Below, one piece after another: positions 57,387 through 64,000 of a stretch of DNA of 64,000 nucleotides. This DNA is from Cognatundibacterium squillarum (GTDB taxonomy: Bacteria; Pseudomonadota; Gammaproteobacteria; Burkholderiales; Burkholderiaceae_D), in the NCBI RefSeq assembly GCF_014652435.1, contig NZ_BMYU01000005.1, positions 1-64,000 of the forward strand, written 5' to 3'. The notes under the pieces were generated by a model. The model worked only from the letters and a program-made list of their open reading frames with translations. It searched no databases and was not told where the DNA came from. Made by a program: the position numbers and the translations under genes. Numbering within the stretch: the first letter of the stretch is position 1; the number at the start of each line of letters is the position of its first letter.

Positions 57387-57962
57387 ATGAAAAAAGTCGC
57401 TATCGTATTTCACTCTGGTTATGGCCACACTGTGAAAGCTGCTGAAGCCGTGCAGGCAGGCGTGATTGCAGGTCAGGCAGAAGCGCATCTGGTTGCTATC
57501 GGCGCCGAAGGCACACTGACCGACGAGCAATGGGCAACGCTGAATACCGCGGATGCCATCGTGTTCGGCAGCCCGACATACATGGGTATGGCTTCGTGGC
57601 AGTTTAAGAAATTTGCCGATGCCACATCCCGCATCTGGTTCACACAGGGCTGGAAAAACAAACTGGCAGCAGGCTTCACCAATTCGGCAACCATGAACGG
57701 TGATAAAGCTTCCACCATCAATTACCTGTTCACGCTGGCACAACAGCACGGTATGTTGTGGGTAGGTACCGGTTTGCTGCCATCCAACAGCAAAGCAGCG
57801 CAGCGTAATGACATCAACTACATCGGCGCATCGGCTGGCCTGATGACCGTTTCGCCTTCTGATTCCACACCGGAAGAAGGCCCGCTGCCGGGTGATCTGG
57901 AAACGGCGAAACTGTTTGGTCAGCGCATTGCAGAAACAGCAGCACGTTTGCTGCCAGCCTGA
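57387..57962 (+). CDS. Flavodoxin-like NAD(P)H quinone reductase
   Basis: 191 residues with AAAGGA upstream. FMN-binding fold: HSGYGHT at the phosphate loop (about 9-15), FGSPTYMGMASWQFKKFAD (about 66-84), and NSATMNGDKASTI; the family is the WrbA-like group that reduces quinones by two electrons. It has the pirin gene upstream and a terminator after; both may answer quinone or phenolic stress sensed by the LysR protein. Confidence 0.88.
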   Translation: MKKVAIVFHSGYGHTVKAAEAVQAGVIAGQAEAHLVAIGAEGTLTDEQWATLNTADAIVFGSPTYMGMASWQFKKFADATSRIWFTQGWKNKLAAGFTNSATMNGDKASTINYLFTLAQQHGMLWVGTGLLPSNSKAAQRNDINYIGASAGLMTVSPSDSTPEEGPLPGDLETAKLFGQRIAETAARLLPA

Positions 57963-57980
57963 GCCGCATCGCTGTAAAAC

Positions 57981-58014
57981 AAAACCGGCATGCTGTGAAG
58001 CCTGCCGGTTTTTT
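57981..58014 (+). terminator. Terminator after quinone reductase gene
   Basis: AAAACCGGCA, 12-nt loop, TGCCGGTTTTTT. Confidence 0.8.
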
Positions 58015-58016
58015 CT

Positions 58017-58856
58017 TTATTTACGCTCCGGCATGCCGCCGTCTATTTCCAGAGTGTTTTCGGTCAGCGCATGTTCCCACATGAATTGCTGCACGGATTC
58101 CACTGTGACAGTTGCAATTTTTCCTGCCATACGATCACCGAAAGGATGATCATCAAAGCGGATGTTGGCGCGAAACATCCTTGCACCGAGTCGTGTCATG
58201 GCGGGAACATCAATCACATCCGGTTTGTATTGCATGGCTCTCAGCCAGCGCTGGGCTTCGCTGCGCTTGTGTACACGCGGATCGGCTGCCGTGGCCAGCA
58301 ATTCCAGTCCCCACTGATTCGAATTCTGGTAGCGGGTGCTGAAGGCATATGACAGCATATTGTATTGAGGTTCATGTAAAGCCAGCGCAGTACCGTCGCT
58401 GATTCTTGCCAGCATTGCCTGCTGCAGTGGCTGTGGCGGAATCAGGATCAGGCTGCGGAAGCGGAACATATCATCCAGAAAAAAATTACCCAGTCCTTCT
58501 TCGAACAAGCCGGAGCCGGATGTGCCGCAATGATTCAGTTCATGCAGTACAAACCAGCGTCCGTCCGGCATTTTGCGGATCACACCCAGATGGGAATACA
58601 CCAGATGATACTGACTCAGATCCTGACCGGCGCGGGCAATGATGGCGAGTTCAGCACCGCTGTCATTCAGCGCTTCCTGCACTTTCAGCGCGAAATTCAT
58701 AGCCTGCATGATTTTACGCGCGTCAGGCGGAGCATCATCACACGCAGTGCCGGCGTGCGCTGGCAGCGTTTGCCAGCACAGCAGCAGACAACTCAGAAAG
58801 ACGATCAGCCGGAAAAAGCGCAGGCCGGTTTCCGGCAGGACAGGGCGGACAGGCAT
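58017..58856 (-). CDS. Exported DUF2145 family protein
   Basis: 279 residues. Signal peptide ending AHA (about 35), then the conserved DUF2145 region: SYHLGVIRKMPDGRW-type segments, FVLHELNHCGTSGSGLFEEGLGNFFLDDMF (Cys and His in HELNHCG), and SNQWGLELLATAA. HCGT with a His ahead could be a catalytic Cys-His pair, as in a NlpC-like or thiol-hydrolase fold, but the function is not established. It starts 2 nt after the preceding gene and is probably cotranscribed with it. Confidence 0.8.
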   Translation of the reverse strand: MPVRPVLPETGLRFFRLIVFLSCLLLCWQTLPAHAGTACDDAPPDARKIMQAMNFALKVQEALNDSGAELAIIARAGQDLSQYHLVYSHLGVIRKMPDGRWFVLHELNHCGTSGSGLFEEGLGNFFLDDMFRFRSLILIPPQPLQQAMLARISDGTALALHEPQYNMLSYAFSTRYQNSNQWGLELLATAADPRVHKRSEAQRWLRAMQYKPDVIDVPAMTRLGARMFRANIRFDDHPFGDRMAGKIATVTVESVQQFMWEHALTENTLEIDGGMPERK

Positions 58857-58858
58857 GA

Positions 58859-59278
58859 TTACTGTACACGGCGATGATGCAGTAAAGCTTCACCGGCTTC
58901 GTTCGGAATAAATGCCAGTGCCTCGCCCGAAACCACCAGCAGATAGCCGGAAGCGACCACGGTCACTTCGATAATGGTGCCGCTGGTAATGGCTGCTTCT
59001 TTGATCGCATTACCGGATAACTTCAGCGTCACGCTGGCAGCATCGCCTGATGCTTTGGCAACGACAACCACGCTGTCACCGGTTTTTTGCGCAGTTTGTA
59101 CCACCAGATAGCCGGAGGCTTTCAGGATAGTCAGGCTGCCCGCTACCACCAGAGCCGTACCAAATGAAGCGGCTTGCGATGATTGCCCTGAAGCTTCAGA
59201 TAAGCGGTCGGCTGCGACTGCTGATGTACTGATGGCGATGGCGGTGATGAGGGAAACGATGCGAACGGAAAAGACCAT
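58859..59278 (-). CDS. Exported hydrophobic small protein next to DUF2145
   Basis: 139 residues. Signal peptide (cleavage after VAA, about 23), then alternating Gly/Ala/Val/Ser-rich segments (LVVAGSLTILKASGYLVV; VVVVAKASGDAASVTLKL; IIEVTVVASGYLLVVSGEAL) in which ASGYL(L/V)V and ASG recur like an internal repeat. No named family. It precedes DUF2145 on the same strand by 2 nt; similar pairs are known, but neither role is. Confidence 0.6.
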   Translation of the reverse strand: MVFSVRIVSLITAIAISTSAVAADRLSEASGQSSQAASFGTALVVAGSLTILKASGYLVVQTAQKTGDSVVVVAKASGDAASVTLKLSGNAIKEAAITSGTIIEVTVVASGYLLVVSGEALAFIPNEAGEALLHHRRVQ

Positions 59279-59416
59279 GACAAACTCCTGTGAAGCATGT
59301 CATCCGGTGGATCACATGGCTGAGCTTACGTTGTAGCACAGTGTTTTGTGATCCACACCGCGTATCCGGTAAGCGCCTGAAAAGGCTACTGTCAGGCGAC
59401 TTTTGCGCTGCTTTTT

Positions 59417-60799
59417 TCAGTCAGCCAGTTTCTTGCCGGGAATGCGCTGACCATTTTGCTGTAAAGTCAGCTGGCTGATAACACCGTTGGCATCACGCTG
59501 AAAGGTGATGACAGCGCCGACTTCCGCGATTTCAAAACTGTCTTCCGCAATGACTGCCGCACGGAATGCAGGCTGGCCAGTTGCCTGTATCGTCAGGCTG
59601 TTGTTACCGGGAACCACGCTGATGATGAAAGCCGGGGTCAGTGCGTAGCGACCTGTATATTGCTGCAAGGCTTCAGCTGATAAACGTATCGCCTTGCGTT
59701 CAGGAATCTGCTGCGGAAACAGGGCGGCAATGCCAAGGGATTCCGGCGAACGTGCAGTATTGGTCAGTACGATCACCCCCAGTTTTCCGTCCGCACTGAA
59801 ACCGGCAAAGCTGGCGTAGCCGCCGGTCATCCCGTTATGCCAGACCAGCTCACCGCCATGCATATTGCTCAGATGCCAGCCGAGCGCAATCCGCGTTTTT
59901 GGCATTGTGGTATCCCGTTGCGCAGTCTGCACCAGCTTTTCTGCTGACGGCTGATCACTGCGTGCTGCCGCCATCAACACCTCCAGATAACGCAGCATGT
60001 CAGTGGCATCGGAACGCACTGCACCGGCTGCTGCCATTGCATCAAAATCCCATCCGGAAACTGGCTTGCCGCTGGCATCGTGTCCGCCCTGCAAGCGTTT
60101 TTGCAGATCAGCGCTGAGTTGTATGCCTGTGGAAGGCATGCCGAACGGTTTGATGATTTCGTCTTGAATCAGTTGCTCAAACGGCTTGCCGGATACAGCA
60201 GCAAGCGCGCAGCCCAGCATGCCGTAGCCAAGATTGGAGTAAGCGTATTTACCTTTTTCCGGCAGGCTTTTTATTGTATTAAGATAAGTATTGAGATGTT
60301 TCTGCATATAGTCCGCATAGGGATTTGCCATGTTTTTGGGTTGCAAATTTTCCGGCAGCCTTGGCAAGCCGGAAGTATGGGTTGCCAGATCCAGCCAGCT
60401 GATATGCAGGTCGGAAGTTGCCGGTGGCATGCATTCAGGCGCGAGCTCTGCTACGGGCTGTGCTGCTGGTATACGGCCCTGATGAATTTGCTTCGCCAGT
60501 ATCAGCGCCGTCATGGTTTTGGTCAGTGAACCGATTTCGTAAATGCTGTTCTTATCCGGTACAGCCTGGCCTTTGGCACTGAATCCGGCAAACTGATGGC
60601 GCTGACCATCGGTGATTCCGATGACGACGCTGGCGAATTCTCCGTCTTCCACTTTCTGACGGATCAACTGTTGTACTTTGTCGTGCAGCAGTGTTTGTGG
60701 TGCTTCCGGTGTTTCAGCATATGCAAAGCAACAGACTGCAGAAATGAAAGCAGTTGCTGCTGCAGATTTCAGAAGTGACAGATGACGAGGACGATACAT
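59417..60799 (-). CDS. Class C beta-lactamase-like serine hydrolase
   Basis: 460 residues. Signal peptide ending AYA (about 28). The penicillin-binding fold motifs are visible: SLTK (nucleophile Ser91, Lys94), YSN (187-189) and HNG (321-323) in place of KTG. A long C-terminal extension (about 365-460) with beta-rich lipocalin-like repeats is seen, as in esterase or peptidase members, so true beta-lactamase activity is doubtful. It lies 11 nt after the membrane protein of the sigma-factor operon. Confidence 0.85.
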   Translation of the reverse strand: MYRPRHLSLLKSAAATAFISAVCCFAYAETPEAPQTLLHDKVQQLIRQKVEDGEFASVVIGITDGQRHQFAGFSAKGQAVPDKNSIYEIGSLTKTMTALILAKQIHQGRIPAAQPVAELAPECMPPATSDLHISWLDLATHTSGLPRLPENLQPKNMANPYADYMQKHLNTYLNTIKSLPEKGKYAYSNLGYGMLGCALAAVSGKPFEQLIQDEIIKPFGMPSTGIQLSADLQKRLQGGHDASGKPVSGWDFDAMAAAGAVRSDATDMLRYLEVLMAAARSDQPSAEKLVQTAQRDTTMPKTRIALGWHLSNMHGGELVWHNGMTGGYASFAGFSADGKLGVIVLTNTARSPESLGIAALFPQQIPERKAIRLSAEALQQYTGRYALTPAFIISVVPGNNSLTIQATGQPAFRAAVIAEDSFEIAEVGAVITFQRDANGVISQLTLQQNGQRIPGKKLAD

Positions 60800-60810
60800 G
60801 ATCGCTTTCC

Positions 60811-61386
60811 TTACTCAGAAACAGAATGTTGATCGAGACGCTGAATTTCTTTTTGCACACGGCGTGCTGCAAGCCAGTTGGCGAGCAAAACCAGTGCGAA
60901 GATCAGGGCAATCGCCAGATTGGCCAGCAAGCCGCGGGCAAATGGTGCACCGGCGCTGAGTTCCGTTTCCACACCCCAGCGAAATACCACAGTACCGGGA
61001 ATCAGCGGGCCCAGATACCATAACCAGACTGCACGTAATGCGTCACGCTGCCGTACCAATTGCTGACGGTAAAACTGACTGCAGCCTTGTTGCGCGAGTT
61101 GCTGCGGTAAGGTCGCTGCCGATGCACGGCGGTGCAATTGCCACGCGACGGTACATGTTCCCAGAATGACCAGTACGCTGCCACTGCGCATCAGCGGTGT
61201 GGCAAAACTGAACCAGTAGCCGGTAAATACCCCGATCACCAGCACACAGGCAGCATATTCGAGCAGGTTCCGGAACAGCACACTGCGTTCCAGTCCGCGC
61301 GCTTTTTTTCTCAGATCATCCACTGTCCAGTGCAATTCAGGCACTGGCTGGTTTTGCCATAAAGACTGAATATCATCATGACTCAT
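60811..61386 (-). CDS. Membrane protein coupled to ECF sigma factor (candidate anti-sigma)
   Basis: 191 residues. Its ATG overlaps the sigma gene stop (ATGA). Four membrane segments (about 42-58, 64-80, 118-136, 150-168) follow an N-terminal soluble region of about 40 residues starting SHDDIQSLWQNQPV. Position directly after an ECF sigma gene points to an anti-sigma factor, but no zinc-type His-X3-Cys-X2-Cys motif is found, so the inhibition mechanism would differ. Confidence 0.65.
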   Translation of the reverse strand: MSHDDIQSLWQNQPVPELHWTVDDLRKKARGLERSVLFRNLLEYAACVLVIGVFTGYWFSFATPLMRSGSVLVILGTCTVAWQLHRRASAATLPQQLAQQGCSQFYRQQLVRQRDALRAVWLWYLGPLIPGTVVFRWGVETELSAGAPFARGLLANLAIALIFALVLLANWLAARRVQKEIQRLDQHSVSE

Positions 61387-61937
61387 GCTGCAACTCCTTT
61401 TGCCTGCAAGCGGCTGCTTAATAAAGATTTGATACGGTGAATTTTGGTAGCGACATTGCGTGCCGATAAACCTGTGACTTCAGCAATACTGGCGGCGTCG
61501 ATACCTTCCAGATACATCAGCATCACTTCGCGGTCAGGCGGCCCCATCTGATAAATCAGACGAAACAGGCGTTGCAGATCCAGTTGTCTGTCGGTGTTTT
61601 CCATGTCGCTGTGCTCACAGATAAGATCTTCTGCATCTTCCAGCGGCACATAATGCTGCTCTGTCGTGCGCAGACTTTTTTGTACATGACTGACGCCGAC
61701 GTTATGGGCTACCCGGTACACCCAGGTGCGCACAGAACACTGTTCCTGAAATCCGGCAAAGCTTTGCCAGAGCGCCAGATGCACCTCCTGCAGTAATTCC
61801 TGCTGCCGCGCAGTGTCACGCTCGTAGCCAGCGGTTAATCGCGCAATACTGGGACCGAATTCGCGTATGGCGGCGAGGTAACGCTGCTCCTGCAACTGTT
61901 CGCCACTTCGCGTTTTTTGATGAAATAGTCTCAGCAT
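61383..61937 (-). CDS. RNA polymerase ECF sigma factor
   Basis: 184 residues. Sigma region 2 (about 26-92, with LHALWQSFAGFQEQCSVRTWVYRVAHNV) and region 4 (about 125-178, with GPPDREVMLMYLEGIDAASIAEVTGLSARNVATKIHRIK) with no region 3, as in ECF sigmas. First gene of an operon with the membrane protein and the class C hydrolase. No clear own promoter could be named upstream. Confidence 0.9.
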   Translation of the reverse strand: MLRLFHQKTRSGEQLQEQRYLAAIREFGPSIARLTAGYERDTARQQELLQEVHLALWQSFAGFQEQCSVRTWVYRVAHNVGVSHVQKSLRTTEQHYVPLEDAEDLICEHSDMENTDRQLDLQRLFRLIYQMGPPDREVMLMYLEGIDAASIAEVTGLSARNVATKIHRIKSLLSSRLQAKGVAA

Positions 61938-62045
61938 GTTTTGAAAATTGTTGTCATGTGATGTTGTGTGTACAGAGATAGTCAGCGGCTGCCGGACTTT
62001 CTTACACCGTGACGCAAAATTTTTTTACACAAGCTACACAAAACA

Positions 62046-62079
62046 AAACAGCTGAATCCGGATAAAGGATTCAGCTGTT
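62046..62079 (-). terminator. Terminator of M13 peptidase gene
   Basis: AACAGCTGAATCC, loop with GGATAAA, GGATTCAGCTGTT; 13-bp arms, followed on the minus strand by TTTTGTTTTGT. Confidence 0.75.
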
Positions 62080-62105
62080 CGGGGCTTGCCTGAACTGGTC
62101 AGGAA

Positions 62106-64000
62106 TTACCAGAGTTTGACGCGCTGTTCCGGAGGCAGATACATATTGTCGCCCGGCTTCACATCAAATGCTGAATAGAATTCCGGTGTGTTCCGCAGGC
62201 TGCCGTTCACACGGAATTCCCCCGGCGAATGCGGGTCGGTTTTCACCAGCATAATTGCGCGGGACTCGCGGGCTTTGAAGCGGCGTGCCTGCGCCAGACC
62301 GAAGAACAGTCGCTGTTCAGCGCTGTAACCATCAATCACCGGAGCAGGTTTGCCTTCCAGTGACAAATGATAGGCTTTGATCGCCATCACCAGACCGGCA
62401 TTGTCAGCAATGTTTTCACCCAGTGTCAGTTTGCCATTCAGGAAATAACCGGCAACAGGACTGTACTTATTGTATTGCTCTACCAGAATGCCGGTGCGTT
62501 GTTCAAACTTCTGACGGTCCTGCTCAGTCCACCAGTTACGCAGATTGCCATCGCCGTCATATTGCGAGCCGGAATCATCAAATGCATGGCTGATTTCATG
62601 GCCAATCGAAATGCCGAGGGCGCCGTAGTTGAAAGCATCATCAGCTTGCGGATTGACCAGAGGCGCCTGCAGACGCGCTGCCGGGAACACGATTTCATTC
62701 ATTTCCGGGCTGTAGTAGGCATTCACGGTTTGCGGCGTCATATGCCAGACACTGCGCTCAACCGGTTTGCCCAGATGGGCGATTTCACGCGCATGATCTG
62801 CGGCGCGGATGCGGCGGATATTGCCGATCAGATCGTCTGCTTTAATTTGCAGGGAACTGTAATCACGCCACTGATCCGGATAGCCGACTTTAACGCTGAT
62901 TTTGGAGAGTTTGATTTTGGCCTGTTTTCTGGTTTCTTCACTCATCCAGTCCAGCGTATCAATACTCTGGTCAAAGGCTTTCAGGAAGTAATCCACCATC
63001 TTACGGACACGGGCTTTGCGTTCCGCAGGGAAATGATTTTCCACATACAGTTTGCCAACGGCTTCGCCGAGCATCTGGTCCGTCAGTTCGACGCCGCGTT
63101 TTTCGCGGCTGCGGTTTCTCTCAATGCCGGACAATACTTTGCCACGGAAGGCGAAATGCGCATCTGTATAAGCATCGGTCAGATACGGTGCGTAAGCATC
63201 CAGTAACTGTGTAGTCAGATAGGCTTGCCAGACTTCGGTACTGAACTGGCCAATAATCTGCTGCAAACCTTGCAGATACGAGGGTTGCATGACCTGCACT
63301 TCTTTGATTGTAACGCCGGCGTGCTGGGCTTTCAGCCATGCCTGCCACTGAATGGACGGTGTCAGTTTTTGCAGTTCAGTAACAGAGAGTTTGTTGTAGA
63401 CCTTCACCGGATCGCGGTTTTCCACATTGCTCCATTGCGCTTTGGCAATCGCTGTTTCCAGTTCCAGTACCTGCGCTGCGTGCTGTTCTGCTGCTTTGTC
63501 ACCGCTCTGCGACAGCAGGGTTTGCACGTATTGCAGATAGGCGGCGCGCGCCTGTGTCATGCGGGCATCGTCCTGCTTCAGATAGTAGTCACGGTTTGGC
63601 AATCCCAGGCCTGCCTGCGACAACACCAGCAGATAAGCACTGGATTGACGCGCATCCTGTTCGACTGCTGCTGCAAACGGTGTGCGCACTCCGGCTTGCT
63701 GCATTTGTGCAAACAAAGCGGCTAATTGCTTTTTGTCTTTCAGTGCGGCAATGGCTTTCAAATCGGCTTGTAATGGTTGCAGGCCCAGTTCGGCCAGCTT
63801 GCCGGTATTCATAAAGCTGTTGTACAGATCACCGATTTTCTGCGCATTGCTGCCTTTGGTGCTGGCTGCATTCGCTGCGGCTTGTTCGACGATGGCTTTT
63901 AACTGTTGCTGCACCAGTTCGCGTGCCTGAATGAAACCACCCCAGTCCGAACGGTCAGCCGGAATCTCCGTTGCTTTCAGCCATCCGCCTTGCGCATGGC
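62106..64000 (-). CDS. M13 family zinc metallopeptidase (neprilysin / PepO-like), 5' end cut
   Basis: At least 630 residues are inside the window and the frame stays open to the edge, so the true start and any signal peptide are outside. The N-terminal visible part GGWLKATEIPADRSDWGGF belongs to the typical M13 N-domain, which has a GxWLK.TEIPAD pattern. The zinc motif HEISHAFDDSG is at 62,580-62,610, and the third ligand and helper residues lie in GENIADNAG. A C-terminal Trp (RVKLW) and V.NVP-like V..SL..TPEF precede it. Probably a secreted or membrane peptidase. Minus strand, terminator follows. Confidence 0.92.
   Translation of the reverse strand, partial: HAQGGWLKATEIPADRSDWGGFIQARELVQQQLKAIVEQAAANAASTKGSNAQKIGDLYNSFMNTGKLAELGLQPLQADLKAIAALKDKKQLAALFAQMQQAGVRTPFAAAVEQDARQSSAYLLVLSQAGLGLPNRDYYLKQDDARMTQARAAYLQYVQTLLSQSGDKAAEQHAAQVLELETAIAKAQWSNVENRDPVKVYNKLSVTELQKLTPSIQWQAWLKAQHAGVTIKEVQVMQPSYLQGLQQIIGQFSTEVWQAYLTTQLLDAYAPYLTDAYTDAHFAFRGKVLSGIERNRSREKRGVELTDQMLGEAVGKLYVENHFPAERKARVRKMVDYFLKAFDQSIDTLDWMSEETRKQAKIKLSKISVKVGYPDQWRDYSSLQIKADDLIGNIRRIRAADHAREIAHLGKPVERSVWHMTPQTVNAYYSPEMNEIVFPAARLQAPLVNPQADDAFNYGALGISIGHEISHAFDDSGSQYDGDGNLRNWWTEQDRQKFEQRTGILVEQYNKYSPVAGYFLNGKLTLGENIADNAGLVMAIKAYHLSLEGKPAPVIDGYSAEQRLFFGLAQARRFKARESRAIMLVKTDPHSPGEFRVNGSLRNTPEFYSAFDVKPGDNMYLPPEQRVKLW

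Overview
The window looks like a chromosome segment of a betaproteobacterium of the order Burkholderiales, most likely near the Oxalobacteraceae. This rests on gene order remembered from that group (gph-ubiG-ompA next to gyrA-serC-pheA-tyrA-aroA-cmk-rpsA-ihfB-lapA-lapB-ugd-hldA-comEA-cysM), on the protein families, and on a base composition that looks close to balanced by eye. No database search was possible, so the genus is not claimed.

Layout. (1) About 1-6,600 is the right end of a siphovirus-type prophage: the end of a tail-tip (J-like) protein, three small structural or accessory proteins (one with a lipoprotein signal), a tail fibre with a self-cleaving S74 chaperone domain, a lysis cassette (one-TM protein, T4-type lysozyme, two-TM protein) and a Dam-type methylase. 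It stops just before the 3' end of the tmRNA gene ssrA (6,701-7,060, minus), the likely attachment site; the integrase must lie beyond the left edge. (2) 7,100-9,513 holds gph, ubiG and an OmpA-family gene, all minus. (3) 10,134-25,929 is a long housekeeping run on plus: gyrA, serC, aromatic amino acid genes (pheA, tyrA, aroA), cmk, rpsA, ihfB, envelope genes (lapA, lapB, ugd, hldA), comEA and cysM. hisC and hldD, which I would expect here in relatives, are missing. (4) 26,094-31,794 (minus) has a small HTH protein and a MoxR-DUF58-transglutaminase-MltB operon. (5) 32,017-43,614 mixes a deacetylase-family hydrolase, a secreted NTF2-like protein, a circularly permuted GTPase, a GntR and a PAS-AraC regulator, a 4-hydroxyproline epimerase, a large TonB-like protein, an SDR epimerase, a TIM-barrel-like lipoprotein and a DTW tRNA-modifying enzyme. 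(6) 43,693-48,042 has an OPT transporter and groES-groEL under a CIRCE operator. (7) 48,403-54,187 has a periplasmic binding protein coupled to a diguanylate cyclase, then a copper-related trio (Cys/His-rich exported protein, TolC-family lipoprotein, multicopper oxidase). (8) 54,188-64,000 has gluQ, a LysR regulator divergent from pirin and a flavodoxin-like quinone reductase, a DUF2145 pair, an ECF sigma/membrane protein/class C serine hydrolase operon, and a truncated M13 metallopeptidase.

The clearest unexplained signal is a dispersed 83-bp repeat (33,645-33,727 and 40,486-40,568; 71 of 83 identical by hand alignment) found in two unrelated intergenic gaps. Other items worth checking are the prophage lipoprotein whose signal peptide is read from inside its neighbour, alanine at the main quinolone-resistance position of GyrA, the binding protein/diguanylate cyclase pair, perfect palindromes in front of the PAS-AraC and LysR genes, and the sigma factor/serine hydrolase operon.
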